Below are positions 54,814-62,746 of a DNA stretch of 64,000 nucleotides, one piece after another. The position numbers and the translations under genes were made by a program. The notes under the pieces are model-generated. The model saw only the letters and a list, made by a program, of their open reading frames with translations. It ran no database searches and had not been told where the DNA came from. This DNA is from Pseudomonas sp. HMWF021 (GTDB lineage: Bacteria; Pseudomonadota; Gammaproteobacteria; Pseudomonadales; Pseudomonadaceae). Numbering within the stretch: the first letter of the stretch is position 1; each line of letters opens with the position of its first letter. The stretch lies in contig NZ_QAIK01000027.1 in assembly GCF_003061005.1 (NCBI RefSeq), forward strand, positions 94,714 through 158,713. The letters are read 5' to 3'.

Positions 54814-56850
54814 ATGTTCAACCCAGCTAACGAAACCCACTTCAGCCTCAAGGTCGAAGACTACGTGGGCGACCTGCAAGTGCTGTCGTTCACCGGCACC
54901 GAAGGCATCAGCCAGCCGTTTCGCTTCGACCTCGAACTGGTCAGCGAAAACCCCGATCTGGACCTGGAAAAGCTCCTGCACAAGCAGGCGTTCCTCGCAT
55001 TCGATCCGCAGGGCTCGGGCATTCACGGCCAGATTTACCGCGTCGCCCAAGGCGATGCCGGCAAGCGCCTGACCCGCTACAAGGTCTCGCTGGTGCCGCA
55101 ACTGCAATACCTGCATCACCGCACCAACCAGCGCATCTACCAGCAGATGTCGGCGCCGAAAATCATCGCGCTGATCCTCGACGAACACGGGATCAAGGGC
55201 AACGCCTACAGCTTCCAGCTGAGCCAGCCGTGCCCGGATCGCGACTACTGCGTGCAGTACGACGAAACCGATTTGCACTTCGTCCAGCGCCTGTGCGAAG
55301 AGGAGGGTATTCACTACCACTTCCAGCACAGCGACAAGGGCCATCTGCTGGTGTTCGGTGATGACCAGACCGTGTTCCCCGACCTCGGCCAGCCGACTGC
55401 TTACATACAGGGCAGCGGCATGGTCGCCGAAGAGCCGGTGATCAAAGGCTTCAAACTGCGTCTGGAAACCCGCACCAGCCGCACCACGCGCCGCGACTAC
55501 GACTTCGAAAAACCGCGCCTGCAGATGGAAGCGGCTTACAAGCCGGATGGCGAGAGCACTGAACCGGATCTCGAAGACTACGACTACCCGGGCCGCTTCA
55601 TCGACCGCGCACGCGGCAAGTTCCTCAGCCAGCGCGCCCTCGAACGCCACCGCGCCGACTACCGCCAAGCCGAGGGTCGCGGCGACCAGACCAAACTGGT
55701 CAGCGGCCACTTCATGGCCCTGTCCGACCACCCGCGTAGCGAGTGGAACGACCTGTGGCTGCTCACCGAAATCTTCCACGAAGGCAAACAGCCGCAAGTC
55801 CTCGAAGAAGGCGTGACCAGCGACACCACCGACAACAAGGACGACTTCCACCAGGGCTACCGCAACACCTTCCTCGCCACCCCGTGGGACGTGTTCTACC
55901 GCCCGGCCCTCGAACACCCGAAACCGCGCGTGCTCGGCAGCCAGACCGCCATGGTCACCGGCCCCAAAGGCGAAGAAATCCACTGCGACCAATACGGCCG
56001 CATCAAAGTCCAGTTCCACTGGGACCGCGAAGGCCTGGCCGACGACAAAACCAGTTGCTGGCTGCGCGTCTCCAGCTCCTGGGCCGGCGACCGCTACGGC
56101 GCGATCAGCATTCCGCGCATCGGCATGGAAGTCCTCGTCACCTTCCTCGAAGGCGACCCCGACCAACCCCTCGTCACCGGCTGCCTGTACCACAAGGAAA
56201 ACCCGGTGCCGTACGCCCTGCCGGCGAACAAAACCCGCAGCGTGTTCAAGACCCTTAGCTCCCCGGGGGGCGGCGGGTACAACGAACTGCGCATTGAAGA
56301 CAAAAAAGGCGCCGAGCAGATCTACATCCACGCCCAGCGCGACTGGGATGAAAACATCGAGCACGACCAGAAAATCCGCGTCGGGAATGAACGTCACGAC
56401 ACCGTGGTGAAGAACACCTACACCGAGCTCAAGGCCGAAGAGCACCGCACCACGATCTCCGACCGCAAGGTTGAAGCGAAGCTGGATGATCACCTCACGG
56501 TTGGGCAGAACCAGCATGTGAAGCTGGGCACGGCACAACTGACCAGCGTGGGGAAAGAGATTCACCTAAAGGCTGGGGACAAGATTGTTATTGAGGCGGG
56601 GACGGAGCTGACGATTCTCGGCGGCGGCAGTTTCATCAAGCTCGATGGTGGTGGTGTGACCGTGGTTGGGCCGGTGGTGAAGATTAATGCCGGTGGGTCG
56701 CCGGGGAGTGGGACTGGCATCGGGATTAAACCGCCGGTGCTGCCGGGGGCGGCAGATAAGGATAAGGCGGGGAGTTTGATGGATCAGGCGTTGGGGAATG
56801 CGGTGCCTGAGAAGGTTAAGCCGAAGGCTTTTTTTGTGTTTTCTGAGTGA
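54814..56850 (+). CDS. vgrG: T6SS spike protein VgrG
   Basis: Trimeric spike carrying effectors through the target envelope, 678 residues from the ATG at 54814, preceded by CAGGGAG. The gp27-like N-terminus starts THFSLKVEDYVGDLQVLSF, the gp5 OB domain follows at about 385-470 (CDQYGRIKVQFHWDREG, RIGMEVLVTFLEGDPDQP), and then the needle (about 530-625) with repeats. Residues 625-678 form a Gly/Pro/Lys-rich tail. Base usage changes near 56,530: the last 300 nt use GGG, AAG and GAT codons unlike the preceding GC-biased part, a typical site of cargo-swapping recombination. The residues beyond 625 probably receive the downstream effector. Confidence 0.97.
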   Translation: MFNPANETHFSLKVEDYVGDLQVLSFTGTEGISQPFRFDLELVSENPDLDLEKLLHKQAFLAFDPQGSGIHGQIYRVAQGDAGKRLTRYKVSLVPQLQYLHHRTNQRIYQQMSAPKIIALILDEHGIKGNAYSFQLSQPCPDRDYCVQYDETDLHFVQRLCEEEGIHYHFQHSDKGHLLVFGDDQTVFPDLGQPTAYIQGSGMVAEEPVIKGFKLRLETRTSRTTRRDYDFEKPRLQMEAAYKPDGESTEPDLEDYDYPGRFIDRARGKFLSQRALERHRADYRQAEGRGDQTKLVSGHFMALSDHPRSEWNDLWLLTEIFHEGKQPQVLEEGVTSDTTDNKDDFHQGYRNTFLATPWDVFYRPALEHPKPRVLGSQTAMVTGPKGEEIHCDQYGRIKVQFHWDREGLADDKTSCWLRVSSSWAGDRYGAISIPRIGMEVLVTFLEGDPDQPLVTGCLYHKENPVPYALPANKTRSVFKTLSSPGGGGYNELRIEDKKGAEQIYIHAQRDWDENIEHDQKIRVGNERHDTVVKNTYTELKAEEHRTTISDRKVEAKLDDHLTVGQNQHVKLGTAQLTSVGKEIHLKAGDKIVIEAGTELTILGGGSFIKLDGGGVTVVGPVVKINAGGSPGSGTGIGIKPPVLPGAADKDKAGSLMDQALGNAVPEKVKPKAFFVFSE

Positions 56851-56878
56851 TCACTCATTTGTCTAAAGGGGTTGATAC

Positions 56879-57316
56879 ATGAACTGCCAACGTAAATTTT
56901 TTATTGCATTGATAATGTCAATGTTTGCATTTCTTTCAAACTGCGCAATGGTAAGCGGAGCTGATTTAAAATCTTGTCCATCGACGACGTTCTCAGAGTT
57001 TCTCTCTGTTTATCTGGAAAATCCTTCCGTTCAACAGAAATTTACCCATATTCCGTTAAAAAAAATAATTACTGTAGATGCTGAGCCTGAACCTGAGCAA
57101 AAAACAGTCCTGCTGGATAAGAATCAGGTAGTGTTTCCAGTAATTTTCGGAAAAGAGAAACGAGTTGCCGCCGGCGTTGAAGTGACAGTCTTAGAGAATT
57201 TCAACGGTGTTGCTAAAATAAAAATAGAGAGGCCGGATACCGATTACCAGGTTTTTTATGTGTTTAAGTTGGAAGGGTGTTGGTTTTTGGACGAAATTCA
57301 AGATTATTCACTTTGA
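56879..57316 (+). CDS. Exported protein of unknown family, vgrG-linked
   Basis: AT-rich gene for 145 residues with a signal peptide (MNCQRKFFIALIMSMFAFLS, cleavage probably near VSGA). The mature chain starts KSCPSTTFSEFLSVYLENPS and ends VFYVFKLEGCWFLDEIQDYS. The same framework, CPxxxFxxFL ... FP ... CWxLxxxxDxS, occurs in the middle of the last gene of the window (from 62747), so the two share an unnamed domain with one conserved Cys pair. Placement between vgrG and the effector suggests a helper or a periplasmic immunity factor. No named family was recognised. Confidence 0.7.
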   Translation: MNCQRKFFIALIMSMFAFLSNCAMVSGADLKSCPSTTFSEFLSVYLENPSVQQKFTHIPLKKIITVDAEPEPEQKTVLLDKNQVVFPVIFGKEKRVAAGVEVTVLENFNGVAKIKIERPDTDYQVFYVFKLEGCWFLDEIQDYSL

Positions 57317-57339
57317 TAGAAGTTTAATAAGGAAATTAT

Positions 57340-60024
57340 ATGTCTTTCAATGAAGTGATGCTCCGTGTTCTGCCGCCAGTTGATGGTCACCAACCTCATA
57401 TTACAGGAGTTTATGGCGAGCAGCGTGCGAGTGGCCCTCACGGAGGGACCGATTTTAATTATATTGGTGGCCAAAACGGGATAAATCTGGAGAACCCCAA
57501 AGTCTATGCGCCAATAGCCGGTACCGTAACATTTACCGGTGGGAATTACGGGACGATAAAAATCAAAGATGCGGATGGCAATAGCCACGAGATTCTGCAT
57601 ACAAGCAGCCACGTTGTAAGTCAGGGATCTACCGTTGCGGCGGGTGATGAAATTGGCACTATGGGGGGGAAAGGGCCGAATGGCGTAACTCAGTACCCAC
57701 GCCATGTTCACTATCAAATGAAGGATCCGAACGGCAACCTTATTAGTCCAGAGGTCTGGTGGGGGCAACAGACTGTTGCTCCGAGCTCAGCAACACCTGA
57801 ATCAACTGTGTTTAGCCTTCTTAATTTTCAGTTTCCGTTCCGAAAACCCGGTGGCGGACGGTATAAAGATGCGGAAGAGATTTTTTCTGCAATCCAAGGT
57901 GAAACTTCAGGCAATTACCTTCTAGGTAGTCACAAATTTTGGCATGGGGGGATTCATATAAGTAGTTCCAGCGCTCCTCAATGCATTAGTGATGAGCCTA
58001 TTCGCTGTATGGCTGATGGAGTGGTCGTCGCCTACCGCCTGAACAAAGATTACGAGAAATCAGAATTCGAGGGTGAGGGTGAGCTTAAGTACTCAAGCTC
58101 TTTTTGTTTAGTGCGGCATGATTACAAATCTCCGCCAAATACTGAGGTTACACCTAGTACGAATAACACGCTGACGTTCTACAGCTTGTACATGCATTTG
58201 CTGCCATTTCAGCATTACCCGCTAGAACAGGGTGGAGGAACTATTGCTCGTTCGAAACCTGGGTATTGGCAAGGTAAAGTTCGTGCAAAAGTCACTGGTA
58301 GTGGTCTTGTCTTACGGAATGCACCTGCTACATTGACTGATGGAGCCAACGCCGGAGCGAAAAAAGGCAGCTCCATGGTCTTGAGCACTAATAGTATTAT
58401 CGAATTCGATAGTTCGAAAATCCTCAATCTTAAGCTTAATGGAAAACTGCTTAGGATGGCCGAGTGTGTATTTATTCCGAGCTCCTCGAATCCACCCACC
58501 GGACTAAAAAATCAAAGTACAGCTGTGCCGTCAAGCTTTTGGGCGTGCGTAGAGGATGTAAGTCCAAATCGTGTTGTCGAATGGCAGGAGTTAACGCCGG
58601 CGAGTTTTGATGCAGTTGTACCAATGAATATGAAAATTAAAGCGGGAGACACGATTGGATACCTTGGCTTGAATGAGGTCTTGGCTGGGCCTAATGGGGG
58701 AGTAGCCCGTAAGCATCAAGTTCATTTAGAGATTTTTACACTTGATCCAAAAGTCGACGATTTTCTGAAAAACACGGCTGGTATAAAAAAGGGAAAACGA
58801 TATATTCACCTACCCTCTGGTACTGTTTTGACCAAAAAAACTCCCGGGGTAGGAAGTGTGACGCTGGAAGTGGATCATTGTGTTGAGTTGAGCAAGTCTC
58901 CGATATTTAAAGACCCTACTGAATGGTACGAAGTATCTGTTAAGGAAAACGGTCAAGATATTAAAGGGTTAATAAAGAAGGCAGAAGCAAAGCTCGTAAC
59001 TCAGCATGACTGGGAAAAGCTGGGCTTTCGTGTTGTAAAAGAAAGCAATTCGAATTCTGACGGTTTTTTAGATCCTGATGAAATGCCACCTTTTTTCCAA
59101 GAGCTATATGATGATCTGGATAAATTTGGCAATCACGATGACAAGGTGACGCCAGAAGATTTTCCTGAAGCAATGAAAAATGCAGAGTTTCGAGAACACT
59201 GGTCTAAGTTGGTCGCATGCCATCCCACTGAGTGGAAGGAAAAATCAGAATCTGCAAAATGGAGTCGTCTAAACCAGCTTCTTGAAGGATCTCCGGCGAT
59301 TCTTAAGTTAGAAAAGGAACGAATTGATAAGCTGGTTTTTTGGGATGACCCAGTTATTCAAGAAAAGGGTCTTGGTGATGGAGTTATTTGGCATTTTCAT
59401 CCGATCGCAATGATCGGAAACTTCTTAGCAAAGGACGCATCAAAGGCTGGTCAAATTACCTATGATGCTGAAGGCAATGACATCCCGGGCTCACCGTTTT
59501 TCAGCCGCCATATTCACTGGCCGGGAAATGACTTGTCAGGGGTTACCTTAGGGCGTGGATATGATATGGGGTTTAGATCCGAAACGGAAATATACAATCA
59601 TATGATCGCTGCTGGGGTAGATGATGCTCAAGCTACGAAGATATCTAAAGCTCGGCAGTATAAGGGGACTAATGCAAGAAACTTCGTGGCTCAGAATCGC
59701 GCCGATATAGGAACGATAACGCTTGAGCAGCAAGAAGCTCTATTTGATTTGATTTATCCGGGATATGTTGCTAAGGCAATTGCAAACTATAATCACTGGA
59801 CGACTCCTTTCTCAGAGCGTCTGGAGTGGGATGCATTAAGCCAGATCGTTAAAGATATTCTGGTGGATTTTGTATACCAGGGGTTCACAAAAGGGGCAAA
59901 TCCAATGAAGGCAGGGATGAAGGATGATGTTGATCAGTTAATAAGCTATATCGAGAACAATCCTACAATTAGACAGTACGAAGAAGGTCGAAAACGTGCT
60001 GCTTATCTGAGAAAAAATCGTTAG
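57340..60024 (+). CDS. Putative T6SS effector: M23 peptidase plus pesticin/lysozyme-like domain
   Basis: An 894-residue AT-rich gene without signal peptide. Residues 1-145 form an M23/LytM domain: GVYGEQRASGPHGGTDFNYI with HxxxD (H34, D38), the HTSSH segment (87-91), and HxH (H122, H124) in RHVHYQM. A second partial M23-like region lies at about 195-290 (WHGGIHIS; SLYMHL) with a HxxxH in place of HxxxD, then an SH3-like stretch (about 312-340) and an EF-hand-like segment (DGFLDPDEM). The C-terminus (about 700-894) has SGVTLGRGYDMG with T736 and D742 and an upstream Glu (E711), the Glu/Thr/Asp order of pesticin and T4 lysozyme. It should cut both peptide and glycan bonds. Activity is inferred. 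Confidence 0.75.
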   Translation: MSFNEVMLRVLPPVDGHQPHITGVYGEQRASGPHGGTDFNYIGGQNGINLENPKVYAPIAGTVTFTGGNYGTIKIKDADGNSHEILHTSSHVVSQGSTVAAGDEIGTMGGKGPNGVTQYPRHVHYQMKDPNGNLISPEVWWGQQTVAPSSATPESTVFSLLNFQFPFRKPGGGRYKDAEEIFSAIQGETSGNYLLGSHKFWHGGIHISSSSAPQCISDEPIRCMADGVVVAYRLNKDYEKSEFEGEGELKYSSSFCLVRHDYKSPPNTEVTPSTNNTLTFYSLYMHLLPFQHYPLEQGGGTIARSKPGYWQGKVRAKVTGSGLVLRNAPATLTDGANAGAKKGSSMVLSTNSIIEFDSSKILNLKLNGKLLRMAECVFIPSSSNPPTGLKNQSTAVPSSFWACVEDVSPNRVVEWQELTPASFDAVVPMNMKIKAGDTIGYLGLNEVLAGPNGGVARKHQVHLEIFTLDPKVDDFLKNTAGIKKGKRYIHLPSGTVLTKKTPGVGSVTLEVDHCVELSKSPIFKDPTEWYEVSVKENGQDIKGLIKKAEAKLVTQHDWEKLGFRVVKESNSNSDGFLDPDEMPPFFQELYDDLDKFGNHDDKVTPEDFPEAMKNAEFREHWSKLVACHPTEWKEKSESAKWSRLNQLLEGSPAILKLEKERIDKLVFWDDPVIQEKGLGDGVIWHFHPIAMIGNFLAKDASKAGQITYDAEGNDIPGSPFFSRHIHWPGNDLSGVTLGRGYDMGFRSETEIYNHMIAAGVDDAQATKISKARQYKGTNARNFVAQNRADIGTITLEQQEALFDLIYPGYVAKAIANYNHWTTPFSERLEWDALSQIVKDILVDFVYQGFTKGANPMKAGMKDDVDQLISYIENNPTIRQYEEGRKRAAYLRKNR

Positions 60025-60032
60025 GAAAATAT

Positions 60033-60428
60033 ATGAGAAATCTATTCATTTTTTCTGCTCTCTTGATCCCCTTGTCAGGTGCTGCGGCACAACCGGACTG
60101 TGCTAATATTTCTACCAGTCAACAAGTAGATGTCTGCGCAAAGCATGCGAAAGAGTCTGCAGATGCGAAGCTTAATAGTAGCTATAAGGATTTAATAAAA
60201 AGGGTTGGATCTCAATATCAAGCTGACGCTAATCTTCACGACGAATTCATGAAAAAGCTGAAAGAGTCTCAGCGTGCGTGGCTGAAACTACGTGATACGA
60301 ATTGTGCTCTTGAGGCATTTGAAGTAGAAGTTGGGCAGCCAGCTTATGTAACTACTGTGAATAACTGCGTCGCGCGAATGAGTCTGGATCGCTCTGTTTA
60401 TTTAGATAAAACTTTGCCTGATTTGTAG
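60033..60428 (+). CDS. LprI-family (DUF1311) exported protein, probable immunity factor
   Basis: A 131-residue periplasmic protein: signal peptide MRNLFIFSALLIPLSGAAA, then CANISTSQQVDVCAKHAKES and ESQRAWLKLRDTNCALEAFE, with NNCVARMSLDRSVYL. The four-Cys helical pattern is the LprI/DUF1311 family, named after a mycobacterial lysozyme inhibitor. It starts 8 nt after the effector with a lysozyme-like domain, an ideal position for immunity. A strong terminator follows. Binding to the effector is inferred. Confidence 0.85.
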   Translation: MRNLFIFSALLIPLSGAAAQPDCANISTSQQVDVCAKHAKESADAKLNSSYKDLIKRVGSQYQADANLHDEFMKKLKESQRAWLKLRDTNCALEAFEVEVGQPAYVTTVNNCVARMSLDRSVYLDKTLPDL

Positions 60429-60432
60429 TAAA

Positions 60433-60472
60433 GAGGGGGGATCTTTATTTTATCTGTCCCCCCTTGTTTTTT
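60433..60472 (+). terminator. Rho-independent terminator after the effector/LprI pair
   Basis: AGGGGGGA (60434-60441) pairs with TCCCCCCT (60457-60464) around an AT-rich loop and is followed by TGTTTTTT. It ends the vgrG-effector-lprI transcript. Confidence 0.82.
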
Positions 60473-60824
60473 GAGTAAGAGGGATAAAGAAAGGGGTTCA
60501 AGAAAAGGACGCTGTTTTTTTGCTCGAGGAGAGATTTTTATAGATGTTACCCATTTTTTTGCACTTTGTCTGGGCCTTCATGCGAACTATCTGGAAATCT
60601 GGGCGGTGACTGCACGAATGAGCCGCAGTTGTTTATGCCTCGAAGTTGTTGCGAACGCAGCGCTAGCCCTAGAGCGTAATATTTCTGGTGCAGTCGGCTT
60701 GATAGGCGTGGGAAGTGGCGTCGCGGGGGTAACGGTACGGATTTATTAGTTTGGCATGCTTGCAGGAATAACAGATTCCAAGCCCTTGCTGCGCAAATGA
60801 ATATCAATATTAGGTCATTCGCTA
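60473..60824. other. Intergenic stretch in the AT-rich island
   Basis: About 350 nt without a supported gene. A TTG-started frame (60471-60749) and a minus-strand one (60547-60807) are open, but neither has a ribosome site, a recognisable domain or a normal amino-acid mix. The part at 60,600-60,750 is more GC-rich than its surroundings and may be a decayed gene fragment. Confidence 0.45.
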
Positions 60825-61361
60825 ATGTTACGCTTTTTCATGTTTGCTTTCGTTTTGCTTATAGCAAACTCCAGTAATGCCCAAGATGTGGGTTACCTTC
60901 TGGGGCGAGTGATTCAGGGCCCGTTTAAAACTAATGTTCTAAAGGGAGGGGAACTCTCCTTCTTGCAGACAGGTAACGCAGAATTTCCGGTTTCTTTGGT
61001 TTTGGATGTTGTTGGTGCCGATAATAAAAAAAATAGAAGCCTTGTCGATAAATATGATGTGGCAGGCTCGGATCCAAAAATCGAGTCGATTTTCTTTTAT
61101 CCAGTAAAAGGCAAGAAGAATGTACTTGTTTTGGTTTCTTGGGAAATCACGAGTAGAGGAATTGGAACGTACGGAACCCTTTATCAAGTTTATGGGTATG
61201 AAAAAAGTGCGGGCAATAAATTGGTTGTGAATAAGGTTGTCAGGTTTGATAAGAACTTGAGTGGAATGGAAGGGTATCAAGAAGGTGAGGAGCAACATTT
61301 TCTTTACGTTAATGCAGGGTTGATAAAGACCTATATTGATAAAATGATTGGCTCTAAATAA
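60825..61361 (+). CDS. Exported protein of unknown function in the vgrG island
   Basis: AT-rich gene for 178 residues with a signal peptide (MLRFFMFAFVLLIANSSNAQ, cleavage after NAQ). The rest is beta-rich (VSLVLDVVGADNKKNRSLVD, IESIFFYPVKGKKNVLVLVS, GTLYQVYGYEKS) and has no Cys. I do not recognise the family. It stands apart from the effector transcript behind a terminator and, like other exported proteins here, is a candidate immunity gene left from another effector. Confidence 0.7.
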   Translation: MLRFFMFAFVLLIANSSNAQDVGYLLGRVIQGPFKTNVLKGGELSFLQTGNAEFPVSLVLDVVGADNKKNRSLVDKYDVAGSDPKIESIFFYPVKGKKNVLVLVSWEITSRGIGTYGTLYQVYGYEKSAGNKLVVNKVVRFDKNLSGMEGYQEGEEQHFLYVNAGLIKTYIDKMIGSK

Positions 61362-61523
61362 TTAAAGATAGCCTTGGCAATAAAAGGGAGCGGATTTTGT
61401 TTGGCTTAATCCGACCCTTGTCTAGCTATATTCCACGCCTTGATTCTTTATGGTCAATGCTAGCGTCGCCCGACGAAATGCGATGGGAAGAGCCTAATTG
61501 TCGCGCGCCGAAAGGTTTAACAT

Positions 61524-62696
61524 TTGAAATTTATATCACCCGCTGAGACTTCATTAATGGCTGAATCAATGAGAAACATATTTTCAGTTTCTGGGATTTT
61601 ATCGCTAGCTTTTTTGCTTTTTAGTACGGTTGCGCATTCCGCGAGTTTCGATTGCGGCAAGGCTTCAACGGACGTAGAAAAGAAAATTTGTAATTCTCCC
61701 TCTTTGTCCATAATGGATGAAAAGTTGAATGAATTTTTCAAGCCGTTAAAGAGTCGACGGGCTTTTCAAATAATCGAAAGCGATTGGTTGGAGTCGGAGC
61801 GTAACTCTTGTGAGTCAATTGAGTGTTTAGAGGATGCTTATGCTCAGCAGATACAGTTTCTGTCGCCGATCCCTATTGCGCCTAGGCCGACCCAGAAAGA
61901 TATTAAGTTGATGTTGGGCGATAAGCCATATACGCAGTCTGAGCGCTCATGGAAGGTCGTTGATTTAGCATGGCTTCCCAATGAAAAGGGGGTTGTCGAA
62001 CGATTTGTAATCTCCGCCGAAACAATCTCAGGCATGTTGCATGTCATCGTATTTGAAGGGCATTTTGATCCAGCGATGATTGCGTACAGGGGCAATCTTT
62101 ATGAGTACGTTGATCGCAATGACAGGCAAGTGCTGCACACGATTGCGAAAGATATCGGTTTTGATGGTGCTCTGAGTCTGGGGTCGAATGACGAAGGCAA
62201 AAGGTTTTCGGGAATTCTGGACGGGTCGTTTTACTATCGACAGCAGCTTTCGAAAAATCAGTTGCGAGGGATGGTTTATAAACTCGGCTCCAAGCTGCCG
62301 CCGGTTGAAAGTAGTTTGTTGTTTCAGCAGTGGCCAAATACTGATGAAAATGCTGTTAGTGGTTTGACATTCGGTTGGGGTGGTGATTATGGAAAATTGC
62401 AAGCGTACTACTCGCACACCTCAGGGTATGAAACGATAGCGCAGGCTGGTCGGCCCGAGGCCGGTTGGAATATATATGCTCCGATTTGGAGCAAGTCACG
62501 GCCGACGTTTTATTTCAAGAACGGTGATGAAACTATTTGGCGTGCCAATGTTGCAGATAAGACGTTAACAAAAATTGCGAAGGCTAGTGATGAAGGAATG
62601 ATCCAGAATCCTACCCCTGTCGATATTAATGGGCGCGAAGCAATCGTTTATCTGAATGGATCTACTCTGAAAATGGCTATCTCCCTTGAAGAATAG
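61524..62696 (+). CDS. Exported protein with LprI-like N-terminus and unknown C-terminal domain
   Basis: Up to 390 residues. The TTG at 61524 has AAAGG 8 nt upstream; ATGs at 61557 and 61569 are alternatives, the last giving a normal signal peptide (MRNIFSVSGILSLAFLLFST, cleavage near AHSA). The mature N-terminus FDCGKASTDVEKKICNSPSL and KLNEFFKPL is the LprI/DUF1311 start, with a two-Cys motif. The remaining 280 residues are rich in aromatic residues and beta strands (FTFGWGGDYGKLQAYYSH-like) and are not recognised. It may pair with a lost or distant effector. Confidence 0.7.
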   Translation: MKFISPAETSLMAESMRNIFSVSGILSLAFLLFSTVAHSASFDCGKASTDVEKKICNSPSLSIMDEKLNEFFKPLKSRRAFQIIESDWLESERNSCESIECLEDAYAQQIQFLSPIPIAPRPTQKDIKLMLGDKPYTQSERSWKVVDLAWLPNEKGVVERFVISAETISGMLHVIVFEGHFDPAMIAYRGNLYEYVDRNDRQVLHTIAKDIGFDGALSLGSNDEGKRFSGILDGSFYYRQQLSKNQLRGMVYKLGSKLPPVESSLLFQQWPNTDENAVSGLTFGWGGDYGKLQAYYSHTSGYETIAQAGRPEAGWNIYAPIWSKSRPTFYFKNGDETIWRANVADKTLTKIAKASDEGMIQNPTPVDINGREAIVYLNGSTLKMAISLEE

Positions 62697-62746
62697 GCAC
62701 GACTTAAAAATAACACTTTCGCAAAATATTGTTGTTGGAATTTGCC

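Noticed and set aside
60471-60749. A 92-residue plus-strand frame after the LprI gene
   Set aside because: TTG start inside the terminator tail, no ribosome site, no recognisable domain; treated as intergenic, perhaps gene debris.
61384-61419. Imperfect stem-loop after the gene ending at 61361
   Set aside because: The arms AAGGG...CGGATT and AATCCG...CCCTT pair with a bulge, but no T-run follows, so I do not list it as a terminator.
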